A DNA stretch of 64,000 nucleotides from Planctomycetota bacterium. Lineage in GTDB: Bacteria > Planctomycetota > UBA1135 > GCA-002686595. Both the position numbers and the translations under genes were made by a program. Below the pieces are notes generated by a model that saw only the letters and a list, made by a program, of their open reading frames with translations, did not search any database and was not told the origin of the DNA. The stretch's first letter is position 1; each line of letters starts with the position of its first letter. Of this stretch, positions 6,567-15,982 are shown one piece after another. The stretch spans positions 1 through 64,000 of the forward strand of contig JADYYP010000064.1 of assembly GCA_020853575.1 (NCBI GenBank). Reading direction: 5' to 3'.

Positions 6567-7148
6567 CTAGGCCTCGGCGCGCGGCACAGGCGTCATCTCG
6601 GGCTCCAAGTCGACGTGGAGTGCGTCCGCGATGCGATTGATGTAGTTGAAGTAGGCGATCACCTGCGTCGCGTCGTGAATGGCGCGGTCGTCCAAAGCGT
6701 GCTTTCTCAGCTCCTCGATGTCGGTCGCGGCCATCGTCGATGGGGCGAGCGTGAGCTTCTCGGCGAAGCCACACAGCGCGGCCTCGCGCGGCGCGAGCGC
6801 GGCCGTGCGCCAGTCGTGGGCCACGGCGGCCACGAAGGCCTCGCGCTCTCCGGCACTCGTTTCCTGGACCTCGGCACGGAGGTCCGCCGCGTGGGCCTGC
6901 GTTCAGTAATGACAGTGGTTGGTGCGGCTGACCACCACCGCCAGCATCTCGCGCTCGCGTCGCGAAAGCGGCGACGGCCCGTGCATCAGGGTCTTGTAGA
7001 GCTCGAGCGAAGCCCCGAGCGCCTCGGGGTTCACACTCTGCACGCGCAGGATCTGGAACACGCGGCCGGCGCGGCGGACGGCGGCGTCGTACAGCTCGCG
7101 CAACTTCCCCCGTGCGCTGGCGAGTTCGACGGTGCCGATCCAACTCAT
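6567..7148 (-). CDS. AhpD-like peroxidase-related selenoprotein (CxxU)
   Basis: 193 residues if the in-frame TGA at 6905-6903 is read as selenocysteine (Sec82). The first part (81 residues) ends TNHCHY and the second continues TQAHAADLRAEV without any frame change. Together they give Cys79-x-x-Sec82-x-x-x-His86, the exact CxxCxxxH active site of the AhpD/carboxymuconolactone decarboxylase family with Sec in place of the second Cys. The full length matches peroxidase-related AhpD-like proteins (about 180-190 residues), and both halves look normal in codon use. A hairpin fitting the bacterial SECIS lies just downstream. The ATG overlaps the stop of the molybdopterin enzyme (ATGA), so the two are co-translated. 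The likely role is thiol/selenol-based reduction of hydroperoxides or a related redox step. The alternative is a simple nonsense mutation. Confidence 0.88.
6866..6885 (-). promoter_or_regulatory. Candidate SECIS hairpin in AhpD-like gene
   Basis: On the minus strand GGACCTC, loop CGTGCC, GAGGTCC: a perfect 7-bp stem that begins 17 nt after the TGA, with the apical loop 24 nt after it. Described bacterial SECIS elements have the loop about 16-37 nt from UGA and a G in the first two loop positions. Both hold here. Confidence 0.75.
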
Positions 7149-9379
7149 GCGCAGGCCTCGATCGTGACCTCGGCGTTGTAGTCCGGAACTCCGCCCCCCG
7201 CGTCGACACGGCCGTGCGGGATGAGGTCGTTCACCTCGGGCCAGTGAGCCTGCAGCGTGCCCGGTGTGACGTCGGCGAGGAACACACGTCCACGGTATTC
7301 ACCGAGGGCGTTGCACAGGCGAATCGCCTGATCGGCCCGCAGGCCGAGGCGCTGCGCGTCGCTGTGAGCGATGAACACGTGGTCGCGCTCGGCGCCTGTC
7401 AGCGGATCGCGTTCGGCCTGCACCATCGAGTTGAACTGCTTCCCGCGGCGCGTCGCCAGCACGAACAGCGGCTGCGCGCCCGACGCGCCGCGCGCGACGG
7501 GAGGCGTGACCACCTGCAGGTGCGCCTTGCCATCGTGTGTCGGGAAGTGCCGATCCGCGCACAACATGGCGCCGCCCCATTGGAACTGATCGCCCTGGCA
7601 CGCGAGCTTCTCGATGCCGGCGTAGCTCGGCACGGCGCGCGCGATCTCGGTGCGGATCGCCGCGCCGCCCTCGAAGTGCACCTTCGCCGCTTCGCGAGGT
7701 TTCACGGCTCGCGCCAGGTCGAGCAGCATCTCCCACTCCGAACGCGCCTCGCCGACCTCGTGACCGGCGATGTAGGGCGAGAAGATCACGCGGCGCTCGG
7801 TGGAGGTTTCAGTGCCGCCGTCGCGCTGCTCGTATCGCGTGCGAGATGGCAACACGTACACGACGTCCTGGGGCTCCACGAACATCTGCTTGGTCGCGAC
7901 GATGTCCGTGTGGATGCGCAGCCCGATGCGCCCTAGAGCGCGCGCAATGCGCGCTGGCTCGGGCATGGTCTCGAGGAAGTTGCCCCCGATGCAGTACAGC
8001 GCGTCGAGCTCTCCCGCGTGCGCCGCCTCGAGGTACTCGACGGTCGTGAGCCCGATCTCGGAGGGCACCTCGAAACCCCAGAGCCTGGAGAAGCGCTCGA
8101 CGTTGTCCGCGTCGATCGGCACACCACCGGGCAGCGCGGTCGAGTAGGCCCCCATCTCGGCTCCGCCTTGCACGCCACTGTGGCCACGGATCGGCATCAA
8201 GCCCGTGCCCCTGCGCCCGACCCACTCGCGCAGCAGCGCGAGATTGGCGATGGCCTTCACCGACTCCGCGCCATGGACGTGCTGCGTGATGCCCATCGAC
8301 CACACGAGCACGCCCTTGTCCGCTCGAGCGAGCTCGTCGACGAAGCGCTCCAGCTCCGCCCGCGACGTCCCGGCGAGGTCGATCAGCGTCTCGAGCGACT
8401 GCTCCTGAAGCGCACGTGCATAGTCCGCGTAGCCCGTGACCGCGCTCTCGATGAAATCCCGAGCGATCGCACCGCGTTCGATCAGCAGCTTCGAGGCCGC
8501 ATTGAGGAACGCCAAATCCCCACCGACCTTGACCATGAAGAAGTGGTCGGTCAGGCGCGTGCCGAACAGGGCCGAATCGACGTTCGACGGCACCCAGTAG
8601 CGCTCCATGCCCGGCTCGCGGAAGGCGTTGACCATCAAGATCCGCGCTCCGCGCTTCTTGGCCTCGTGGAGGTACTTCGTCGACACCGGCTGATCGTTCG
8701 CCGGATTCGAGCCGAAGAACACGATCACGTCCGCTTCGTACCAGTCCTTGTAGGAGCACGTAGTCGCCGCGACGCCCACGGTGGCCTTCAACCCAGCGGA
8801 GCTCGGGCTGTGGCACAGCCGCGCGGAGTTGTCGACCGAGTTCGAGCCCAAGAAGCGCATCACCTTCTGCGCGACGTAGTAGGTCTCGTTGGTCACGCCG
8901 CGGCTGGTGACGAACATCGCCGTGCGGCGCGGCGCGAGCTTGCTCCAGCGCGCTCCGACATCGCTCCACACCTCGTCGAACCCCACGCGCGTGAAACCCC
9001 GCTCGCCCTTGCGCCGTCGCATCGGATACGCGAGACGCCCCAGGTCGCGCAGCGCGCGCGAATCCAGGCGCTCGAGCGCGGCCACGTCGCAGAGTCGCGC
9101 GTGGTCCATCGCCGGCATCGTGTTGAGTCGCAGTAGATTCAACCGCACCAGGCACAGGTGGCGACCGCCGTCGAGCGTCCAATCGTCCAACCCACTCGTG
9201 CCCAGCGCGCATCCGTCGCAAACACCGCGCGACAAGACGCGCCAGGCGTAGGTGAGGTTGTCGCGGTTGCGCCAGGCGATCCGCAGCATCTCGCGGAAGT
9301 GCTGCGGCTTGGTCTCACCCAGGCCGAACGGCACGAGAGAGTGGATGCGCTCGAACAGCGAGGGGGCTCGTCGGGTCAT
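7145..9379 (-). CDS. FdhF/YdeP-family molybdopterin oxidoreductase
   Basis: 744 residues of the molybdopterin guanine dinucleotide superfamily, closest in style to the formate-dehydrogenase-alpha-like YdeP group. The N-terminus has CDGC (54-57) but lacks the full four-Cys 4Fe-4S signature of catalytic formate dehydrogenases. The metal-ligand region reads SARLCHSPSS, placing Cys189 where FdhF carries selenocysteine. FGSNPANDQP and MGITQHVHG are further cofactor-domain motifs, and the C-terminal dinucleotide-binding domain begins near PLFVLATRRGKQFNSM. No twin-arginine signal is seen, so it is probably cytoplasmic. It overlaps the AhpD-like selenoprotein by ATGA, implying a joint redox function. 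The substrate is unknown; YdeP-type enzymes have been linked to acid resistance rather than proven formate oxidation. Confidence 0.88.
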   Translation of the reverse strand: MTRRAPSLFERIHSLVPFGLGETKPQHFREMLRIAWRNRDNLTYAWRVLSRGVCDGCALGTSGLDDWTLDGGRHLCLVRLNLLRLNTMPAMDHARLCDVAALERLDSRALRDLGRLAYPMRRRKGERGFTRVGFDEVWSDVGARWSKLAPRRTAMFVTSRGVTNETYYVAQKVMRFLGSNSVDNSARLCHSPSSAGLKATVGVAATTCSYKDWYEADVIVFFGSNPANDQPVSTKYLHEAKKRGARILMVNAFREPGMERYWVPSNVDSALFGTRLTDHFFMVKVGGDLAFLNAASKLLIERGAIARDFIESAVTGYADYARALQEQSLETLIDLAGTSRAELERFVDELARADKGVLVWSMGITQHVHGAESVKAIANLALLREWVGRRGTGLMPIRGHSGVQGGAEMGAYSTALPGGVPIDADNVERFSRLWGFEVPSEIGLTTVEYLEAAHAGELDALYCIGGNFLETMPEPARIARALGRIGLRIHTDIVATKQMFVEPQDVVYVLPSRTRYEQRDGGTETSTERRVIFSPYIAGHEVGEARSEWEMLLDLARAVKPREAAKVHFEGGAAIRTEIARAVPSYAGIEKLACQGDQFQWGGAMLCADRHFPTHDGKAHLQVVTPPVARGASGAQPLFVLATRRGKQFNSMVQAERDPLTGAERDHVFIAHSDAQRLGLRADQAIRLCNALGEYRGRVFLADVTPGTLQAHWPEVNDLIPHGRVDAGGGVPDYNAEVTIEACA

Positions 9380-9432
9380 GCAACAGTGACGCGGACAGGC
9401 CGCCCGCGCATTCTAGCCCGGCGGAGCGTCGC

Positions 9433-9894
9433 TCAGCGACGGCGCGTGTTCGCCAGCCATGCCCCCAGTGCTTGCGCGTGCACCTGGCCGAGCGTCGTCA
9501 TGTGTTGCAACGTCGCGTCGAAACGCCGCTCGCCGCGTCGGACCAGGAACGCGTGCATGTGCGCGTACCACCGGGCGCGCTTCTGCTCGGCCTCGACGCA
9601 CACACGCAACGCCAAGCGACTCCCGAAAACCGCGCTGCCCAGCGCCAGCACTTCCGACAGCAGCCAACGCCGACGGCTGCGCGACACCGGGCGCAGCCCC
9701 AACACGTTCATCAAGGCGCGCAGCTCGTCGATCTGCGCTCGCTGTTCGTCCTCGAATCCAGCGAGCAAGCGTGCGAGCTCTGGATCCGCGACCAAACGCG
9801 CCAAGCGGCGATAGATCGCACGCGCGCCGAATTCCGCGAGCAGCGCCGTGCGCAACTCGTCGGCGAGCGCGTCGAACTCGACGTCGGGTGTCAC
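9433..9894 (-). CDS. Ferritin-like four-helix protein
   Basis: 153 residues from a GTG overlapping the aminopeptidase stop (GTGA). It appears all-helical. Residues 15-60 hold a pair of helices with Glu spaced like a carboxylate di-iron site (LLAEFGARAIY, then FEDEQRAQIDEL), and a second pair carries CVEAEQKRARWYAHM and LGQVHAQALGAW. This spacing resembles rubrerythrin/COQ7-type ferritin-like domains, where Glu and His residues bind two irons. The exact subfamily is unclear and some metal ligands differ, so binding of iron is probable but not certain. It sits downstream of the aminopeptidase on the same transcript and 53 bases upstream of the molybdopterin enzyme. Confidence 0.6.
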   Translation of the reverse strand: MTPDVEFDALADELRTALLAEFGARAIYRRLARLVADPELARLLAGFEDEQRAQIDELRALMNVLGLRPVSRSRRRWLLSEVLALGSAVFGSRLALRVCVEAEQKRARWYAHMHAFLVRRGERRFDATLQHMTTLGQVHAQALGAWLANTRRR

Positions 9895-12371
9895 CGCGAA
9901 CTCCCCGTGAGCGCTTCCTCGATCGCCCGCCGATGGCGTGGATCGTATGCGACGGGGTAGTGCTCGCGCAGACCCTGGAGCGCGACCGGATCGCCCACGC
10001 GCGAGAGGAACTCGATCGCGGCACCGCGCAATCGATACGAGCGCGTGCTCGCCAAGAGCTCGGCCACCTGTGCGGTCCAACGCGAGCCACCGCGCGTCAA
10101 CCGCGTCAGAGTGCGCAACGCTGCCTCGCGTGCCTCCGGATGGCGGCGCCCGTCGAGCGCGAGAGCGGCCAGCGCCGCACTTGCTCCCGTTGCTTCCGAG
10201 CGGGCCAGCGCCGTGCACAGTTGTGCGACGAGCACGTCCCGCGGCGATGCCAGCTCGAGTTGCTCGCGCAGCCATGGACCGGCGTCGGCTCCCTCCGAGG
10301 AAGCGACCAGCAACGCCGCGGCCCCCATCGTGGCCCAACTGAAGCGCGCCTCGAACTGCTCGTGGGCCACTCGCGCCAAGGCCGGGTCGGCGGGCCAGAG
10401 AGCCAGGCATTGCAACGCCGCGACGCGCACCTCGGCGCGCTCGTCGGATGTCGCACTGTCGATCAGCGCCGTCGCGAGCGGGTGATCCGCGGGAGTGTGG
10501 ATCCGGCGCAGTGCCTGCGCGGCGGCGACGCGTACGGCCGGACTGGTGTCGCCGAAGCGCGCCAAGATCACCTCGGCGATCCGCCAGCGCAGTGGCTCGT
10601 CGGTGGAATCGGCCAGTGTCTCCCCCAGTGCCCGCAGCGCATCCCGGCGCACGTTCACGTCGTCGCTGCGCGCCGCGAGCGCCAGCCACTCCTCGGTGTC
10701 GCGCGCTTGGATCAAGCGCTTGGGCACCCAGCCGTGCGCGTCGAAGACGACCCAATCCGGCTTGGTCGGTGCCGCGAGCTCGAACGTCTGTGAGCGGCGC
10801 GAGACGAGCACGCGCTCGCGACGCGAGCCGCCCGCATCGGCGAGCTCCACCTCGATCGGGACTTCGAACGCCGCTGGCGTGCCACGCTCGGACGCTTGGA
10901 GCTGATCGACGCGCAGCTCGACCACACGCCGCTCCGCGTCCCACATCCACGCGACCTCGAACTCCGGATAGCCCGGCCGATGGAACCACTGTTCGAAGAA
11001 GCGTGACAGATCGACGCCGCTGGCGCGTTCCATCGAACGCTGGAGATCGGCGGTGACGACGGCCCGCCCGCGGTGCTCCGCGACGTAGCGCTTGATGCCG
11101 CGGAAGAAGGCGGCGTCGCCGAGCACGAAGCGCAGGAGGTGCAGCCGGCTCGCGGAGCCCTGGTAGGTCTGTCCACCGCGTGTGAACAGGTCGAACGGCT
11201 CGCGGTAGAGGTTGCACACGTGGGCGCGGCGCTCAGCGCCGACATCCGCCGCGGTGTACGAGTCCTGCGTGTCGCGCAGCGCGGCGCGGAACTCGTCGAC
11301 GCCGCGCGAGGCTTCCCGGTAGAGCAGGTCGCAGTAAGTCGCGAAGCCCTCGTTCAGCCAGATGTGCGACCAGTCGGCGCACGTCAGCAGATTGCCGAAC
11401 CACTGGTGCGCGGCCTCGTGCGCGATCAGGCTCACGGCCGAAGTGTCGCGCGCGAACAGCTCATCGCCGATGCAAGCGTCGGTGAGCGTCGTGGCCGAGA
11501 TGTTCTCCATGCCCCCGAAAGGAAAATTGTCGACGCACACCTGCGAGTACTTCGCGTAGGGGTAGCGCACCCCCGTGAGAGCACCCAGGAACTGCAGGAT
11601 GGCCGGCGTCTCCTGGAAGGTCGAGGCGAGCCGGGGGCGATGTTCGGGCGCCGCCGCGTACTCCAGCGGAGTTCCGTCGAACTGTGCGCGTTCCAGCGCG
11701 AACTCACCGGCGACCAACGTCGTCAAGTACGCGGGATGTGGCGTGGACATGCTCCAGACCTCGAGTTTCCGCTGCGCGTCCAGGTGCTGCAGGTCGACGC
11801 GCTCGCCGGCCGCCAGCACCGTCCAATGCGCTGGGACGGTCACGCGAAGCACACTGGTTGCCCGTTCGTCCGGACGATCGACACAAGGAAACCAGTGTCG
11901 CGATTCGGCGCACTCGCCCTGCGTGAAGACCTGTGTCGGCAGACCGTCGCGCTCGCCCGAGTACCACAAACCGGCCTGAGGAGTCCCTTGGTACTGGAGG
12001 AGGACCTCGGCGCTGTCGCCGCGCGAGAGCGGGGCGGCGAGCCGGAGCACGAGCTGATCGCCGACGCGCGCGAAGGCCAGCTCGACTCCGTTCCCGTCCC
12101 TCACGGACTCCAACGTGGCTCCGGCGAAGTCCAGCGTCAGGTGCTGGAGCGCGTCGACCAGGGGTTGCAGTCGGATCCGACAGGTCGCACGGATCGCGCG
12201 CTCTCGCGGGAGCAGCTCCAGCGCGAGGTCGTAGTGCTCGACATCGAACTCGCGCGGGCGCGGCTCGTGAACGATCAACGGCGGAACGTGCTCCAACGAA
12301 GCATGCTCCGGAGCGGCACAGGCCCCCGCGAGCACGAGCGCAACCGTTGCCAAGGAGCGTTGACGGCGCAT
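9891..12371 (-). CDS. M1-family aminopeptidase with C-terminal HEAT-like repeats
   Basis: 826 residues. The first 18 form a signal peptide ending LAGAC, possibly a lipoprotein. GMEN (287-290) is the substrate-binding motif of the family, and HEAAH (318-322) with Glu341 in the NEGF context forms the HExxHx18E zinc site, so all catalytic residues are present. It should remove N-terminal residues from peptides in the periplasm or at the outer surface. After the catalytic and beta-sandwich parts, the last ~250 residues are helical repeats (RRDALRALGETLAD, VRVAAAQALRRIH, VRVAALQCLALWP) of HEAT/PBS-lyase type, a fusion also seen in other large M1 proteins. ATG at 12371 is chosen because it directly precedes the signal peptide. 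Confidence 0.92.
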   Translation of the reverse strand: MRRQRSLATVALVLAGACAAPEHASLEHVPPLIVHEPRPREFDVEHYDLALELLPRERAIRATCRIRLQPLVDALQHLTLDFAGATLESVRDGNGVELAFARVGDQLVLRLAAPLSRGDSAEVLLQYQGTPQAGLWYSGERDGLPTQVFTQGECAESRHWFPCVDRPDERATSVLRVTVPAHWTVLAAGERVDLQHLDAQRKLEVWSMSTPHPAYLTTLVAGEFALERAQFDGTPLEYAAAPEHRPRLASTFQETPAILQFLGALTGVRYPYAKYSQVCVDNFPFGGMENISATTLTDACIGDELFARDTSAVSLIAHEAAHQWFGNLLTCADWSHIWLNEGFATYCDLLYREASRGVDEFRAALRDTQDSYTAADVGAERRAHVCNLYREPFDLFTRGGQTYQGSASRLHLLRFVLGDAAFFRGIKRYVAEHRGRAVVTADLQRSMERASGVDLSRFFEQWFHRPGYPEFEVAWMWDAERRVVELRVDQLQASERGTPAAFEVPIEVELADAGGSRRERVLVSRRSQTFELAAPTKPDWVVFDAHGWVPKRLIQARDTEEWLALAARSDDVNVRRDALRALGETLADSTDEPLRWRIAEVILARFGDTSPAVRVAAAQALRRIHTPADHPLATALIDSATSDERAEVRVAALQCLALWPADPALARVAHEQFEARFSWATMGAAALLVASSEGADAGPWLREQLELASPRDVLVAQLCTALARSEATGASAALAALALDGRRHPEAREAALRTLTRLTRGGSRWTAQVAELLASTRSYRLRGAAIEFLSRVGDPVALQGLREHYPVAYDPRHRRAIEEALTGSSR

Positions 12372-12480
12372 CGACCCCGGAGTGTACGCGGCTCGCGCTC
12401 GCGCACGAGCGAATTGCAGCTGCCCGCGATCGGCCCCGACGCCTGGTGCGCGACCGGCACGGGAAGGTAGAACCCTGCGC

Positions 12481-13275
12481 GTGGATTTCCTGCTCGAGTG
12501 CATCGGCTTTCCGCCGGACCACGATCTGCCGCGCATGGTCGAGCTCGCGCGGCGTTCCGGTGAGCGCGCACCGTGGCGCGGGCCGGACGGTGAGCACTTC
12601 CGCTTGCCGCTCGGCGCCGGGCTCGAACTGCGCGCCGACCGCGACACCGAGTCCGCGCCCTGGAGCGTCTACCCCTACTTCCACCACGAGCAGCGCACGC
12701 GCCTCGCCGTTCAAACGGTCGAGCGCCTGCCGGACTCACGCTACGACTTGCTGGTCTCGGGCTGGGCCAATCCGCCCGTTTCCGGCGATCCCACGGCCTC
12801 GCGCGAGGCCTTCTGCCTGACCGCGGTCTTGACCGATGCGCGGCGCTTTCCACGCGAGCTCGTGCGCGGCCACGTGCTCGCTGTTTCACTGGCCGGCTTC
12901 GCGATCGACGTCGAGTCCGTCGGCGACGACCCGCGCGAGCTCGAGCGCGACGCCGAAGTGCGCCGCTTTTCCGACGGTGGCTGGATCCGTCCGCTGGGCG
13001 GCGAGGACGACCCGGGTGGCTGCATCGAGCTCGCTCTGCGCGTCGAGCACACGCGACGACTGTTCAACCCGCTGACGGGCGCCGAGGTCTCCGTGCTGGG
13101 CCTGACGACGCCCGAGCGACCGCTCGTCGTGTTCACCAGCCCGTGGCAGCTGGAGCAATGCGCGCTGGAACGCCCGCTTCCAGGCAAGATCGTGCGCGGA
13201 GTGTTCCTGCTGACCGGGCGCATCGCCGGCGGCCTGCCGAGCGCGACCGACAGACTCGGCGCCACGTTCGGTTGA
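12481..13275 (+). CDS. Hypothetical protein, 264 aa
   Basis: Starts with GTG (VDFLLECIGFPPDHDL), 109 bases from the divergent aminopeptidase gene. There is no signal peptide or membrane segment, so it should be cytoplasmic. The sequence is evenly folded, with glycine-rich turns (PLGGEDDPGGCIEL) and the conserved-looking stretches VYPYFHHEQRTRLAVQTVE and GWANPP, but I recognise no family. It converges with the next gene, with only 26 bases between them. Its codon use is like that of its neighbours. Confidence 0.75.
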   Translation: MDFLLECIGFPPDHDLPRMVELARRSGERAPWRGPDGEHFRLPLGAGLELRADRDTESAPWSVYPYFHHEQRTRLAVQTVERLPDSRYDLLVSGWANPPVSGDPTASREAFCLTAVLTDARRFPRELVRGHVLAVSLAGFAIDVESVGDDPRELERDAEVRRFSDGGWIRPLGGEDDPGGCIELALRVEHTRRLFNPLTGAEVSVLGLTTPERPLVVFTSPWQLEQCALERPLPGKIVRGVFLLTGRIAGGLPSATDRLGATFG

Positions 13276-13301
13276 GCGTGACTGGGCCGAGGCGCGCGCG
13301 A

Positions 13302-14624
13302 TCAGTGCGTCTTGGGGCGATAGAAACCCAGCGCATTCGAAAGCGCGCTCAACTCCGCGTGCGGCACGCCGTGGAACACGGTCAGGACGATCTCATCGCT
13401 CCGCGCGCCCGGTTGCATCACGACGCCGTATGCGAGGTCGCGCTCCCCCGTCAAGTGCTCGACGCTGCGCTCCAAGTGGTCGAACTGCTTGCTGAGCACC
13501 GCCAGGAACTCGTCGGCGTCCGCTTGGCGATCCCACACGGTGGTCCACTGCAGCACGCGCGCTTGCTCGCGGCCCACGAGCACCAGTCGATCCCCATCCC
13601 ATCCGGTCGCCGCTTCGTTCGTGAAATGCAGCGCGTCCAAGGCGCTGCCGGTCGCGTTGCGCAGTCCCCCGCGGGAGTCGGGTGAGGTTGCGACGAGCGC
13701 ACACACGAACTCGCCGAGCGTGTCTTCGCGCAGCACGCGCCAGCCCACGGGCAATTCCGCGACCTCGTATCCCACCTTCGTCGGCGGGTCGAAGCGCCGC
13801 TCGTCCCAATACGCTCCGGGGTGGAGCATCATCTCCATCGAGCGCGGAGGCTCGCCGAACGCGCGCGCAATGTCGCCCGCCCGCGCCGAGCCTGTCTGAT
13901 CCGTGAGCCAATCGTCCTGGCGCTCGAGGAATCGCGCGCCGAGCAGCGCTGGAGCGATCGCACTGCGCCACACCCACGCGGGTGAGTCCTGCGCTTCCTG
14001 ACGCGCCGCTTCGGCCAGCTCGCGCTCACTCTCGGCGTCGAGCGCTTCCGCGTGAGCCTTCTGCCAACGGTCCGCGAGCAGCGCCGCTGACCCATCGACG
14101 AGCGCACGGAGCGCCAAGCACGCATCGGTATCGGTGCCGGCCTTCTCCCGCGCGTTCGCGAGATCGATGTTGGCCGCGTCCAGTGCGCGAGCGAGCTCGC
14201 GCGCCAACGCAACCTTGGCGAGCGCGACCGGACAGCGTTCGCGAACGCGCACGGTCCTCGTGGGCTCGTCGTAGAGCGCGAACGCGCGTGCACTTGCGAG
14301 CCGCTGCGCCACCGCAGCGACGTCACAGTCGTGTGGCACCAGCCCGAGCATTCTGGCGACGTCCAGGTCGGCGGCGAGGCGCTCGGGTGTGGTGGTGCGC
14401 GCTTGCTGCTGGTCGACGAGCTCGCGCATTCGATCGGCGGAAACCAGCGCGACCGCGAACGGCGGGGCCGGCTGCGTGCCGCGCAAGACCTCGAGCTCGC
14501 GCTGGATCGTGCGCGCTGCGGCCTCGAGCTCGGCGAGCGTCCACGTGGATGGCACCGGCACCGCGGGCGGTGACTGGAACACCAGCATCAGCGAGGCCGA
14601 CGCGGCGAGCGGAGTGCGCTTCAT
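13302..14624 (-). CDS. Secreted hypothetical protein, 440 aa
   Basis: Begins MKRTPLAASASLMLVFQ, a short basic start and hydrophobic stretch consistent with Sec export. Most of the rest is helical. It contains LHPGAYWDERRFDPPTK near residue 290, reminiscent of secreted proteins of unknown function in Planctomycetota and Acidobacteriota, and AYGVVMQPG near the C-terminus. No HExxH or other catalytic signature is found, although LARELARALD around residue 160 lies where metallopeptidase-like relatives would carry HExxH. That suggests a dead or non-peptidase member, which is speculative. Confidence 0.7.
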   Translation of the reverse strand: MKRTPLAASASLMLVFQSPPAVPVPSTWTLAELEAAARTIQRELEVLRGTQPAPPFAVALVSADRMRELVDQQQARTTTPERLAADLDVARMLGLVPHDCDVAAVAQRLASARAFALYDEPTRTVRVRERCPVALAKVALARELARALDAANIDLANAREKAGTDTDACLALRALVDGSAALLADRWQKAHAEALDAESERELAEAARQEAQDSPAWVWRSAIAPALLGARFLERQDDWLTDQTGSARAGDIARAFGEPPRSMEMMLHPGAYWDERRFDPPTKVGYEVAELPVGWRVLREDTLGEFVCALVATSPDSRGGLRNATGSALDALHFTNEAATGWDGDRLVLVGREQARVLQWTTVWDRQADADEFLAVLSKQFDHLERSVEHLTGERDLAYGVVMQPGARSDEIVLTVFHGVPHAELSALSNALGFYRPKTH

Positions 14625-14732
14625 GCGCCGGAGAGCCTAGCCGATCGATCGCGCTCGATCCGCGCGCGGATTTGCGCCGCGCCGCTCCATGCGGCACGAT
14701 CTGCGGAACCGCGAGTTCCGCCCGAGGTGTCC

Positions 14733-15869
14733 ATGACCAGTGCAACGTCCGCCGTTCGTCCGATCGCTCCCATCGACCTCGCCGCCGAACGCGCCGCGCT
14801 CGGGAGCGCGCTCCACGAGGCCGTGTTGCGCGTCCTCGACTCGGGCAAGTACGTGCTCGGACCGGAGGTCGAGGCGTTCGAGCGCGAGTTCCCCAAGCTG
14901 CACGGCGTGGCCCACGGCGTCGGCGTCGGCAACGGCACGGACGCGCTGTGGTTGGGCCTGTTGGCGCTCGGCGTCCAGCCTGGCGATCACGTGGTCACGA
15001 CGCCGTTCACGTTCTTCGCCTCGGCGGCCTCGATCGCCCTGATCGGCGCCAAGCCGGTGCTCGCGGACGTCGATTACGACACAGCCCTGCTCGATCCAGC
15101 CAAGGCACGCGCCGCGATCGACGCGCGCACGACGTGTCTCCTGCCCGTGCACCTCTACGGCCAGCTCGCCGACATGCGCGCCTTGCGCGCATTGGCGGAC
15201 GAGAAGCGCATCTCGATCCTCGAAGACGGCGCCCAAGCCCACGGATCGCGCCGCGACGGTTACGCCTGCGGCGCGCTCGGCGACGCGGGCACGTTCTCCT
15301 TCTACGTCACCAAGAATCTCGGCGCCGCAGGCGAGGGCGGGATGGTGGTCACGCAACGCGAAGACGTCGCGAAGGCCATGCGTCAACTGCGCGACCACGG
15401 ATCGCCGACGAAATACGTGCACACGCGCATCGGGACCAACTCTCGTCTGCAAGCGATCCAAGCGGCCATCCTCAACGTGAAGTTGCCGCATCTCGAGCGC
15501 TGGAACGAGCGTCGGCGGAGCCTGGCAGCGCGCTACACGAGCAACTTCAAGGGCAGCGCGAACGTGGCTCCGCTGCGGGTCGAGCCCGGGGTCGTGCACG
15601 GCTACCACCAGTACACGGTGCGCGTCCGCTGCGAGCTCGGCCGCGACGCAGTGGCCGCCGCGCTCGGCGCCGAGCAGATCTTCGCTGGGGTGCACTACCC
15701 CAGCCCGGTGCACCTCCAGGAGGCGGCGCGAGATTGGGGCTACGGGCCGGGGGACTTCCCCTGCGCCGAGCGGCTGGCGCGCGAGGTCCTGTGCCTGCCG
15801 ATCCATCCCTTCCTGTCCGAGGCCGATGTCGACCGCGTCAGCGAAGTCCTGCTGCGCGTCGCGCGCTAG
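14733..15869 (+). CDS. DegT/DnrJ/EryC1/StrS-family sugar aminotransferase
   Basis: 378 residues of the PLP-dependent sugar aminotransferase family. Visible landmarks are PIDL at the N-terminus, SGKYVLGPEVEAFEREF, the GNGTDAL phosphate-binding turn, TPFTFFASA, the EDGAQAHGS cofactor-contact motif and FYVTKNLGA with the Schiff-base lysine. These enzymes move an amino group, usually from glutamate, to a 3- or 4-keto nucleotide sugar for surface polysaccharide. ATG at 14733 is used because the GTG two codons earlier lies within the ribosome site (GAGGTG). No other sugar-nucleotide genes are adjacent, so the exact product is unknown. Confidence 0.93.
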   Translation: MTSATSAVRPIAPIDLAAERAALGSALHEAVLRVLDSGKYVLGPEVEAFEREFPKLHGVAHGVGVGNGTDALWLGLLALGVQPGDHVVTTPFTFFASAASIALIGAKPVLADVDYDTALLDPAKARAAIDARTTCLLPVHLYGQLADMRALRALADEKRISILEDGAQAHGSRRDGYACGALGDAGTFSFYVTKNLGAAGEGGMVVTQREDVAKAMRQLRDHGSPTKYVHTRIGTNSRLQAIQAAILNVKLPHLERWNERRRSLAARYTSNFKGSANVAPLRVEPGVVHGYHQYTVRVRCELGRDAVAAALGAEQIFAGVHYPSPVHLQEAARDWGYGPGDFPCAERLAREVLCLPIHPFLSEADVDRVSEVLLRVAR

Positions 15870-15982
15870 CGACGTAAGTCACTGCCCCAGGCGGGTCTAG
15901 GAGTTTGCTTCGGGGCCGAGGCGGCACCCGCGCGGCGCGCTGCGCGCAACCTCGGCGGGGTCGCCGCTCGATGAAGGGCCTA

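Noticed and set aside
6567..7148. Interpretation of the AhpD-like gene as a pseudogene broken by a nonsense mutation
   Set aside because: The TGA replaces the exact catalytic Cys, both halves stay in frame with normal codon use, and a SECIS-like hairpin follows; read-through as Sec explains all three.
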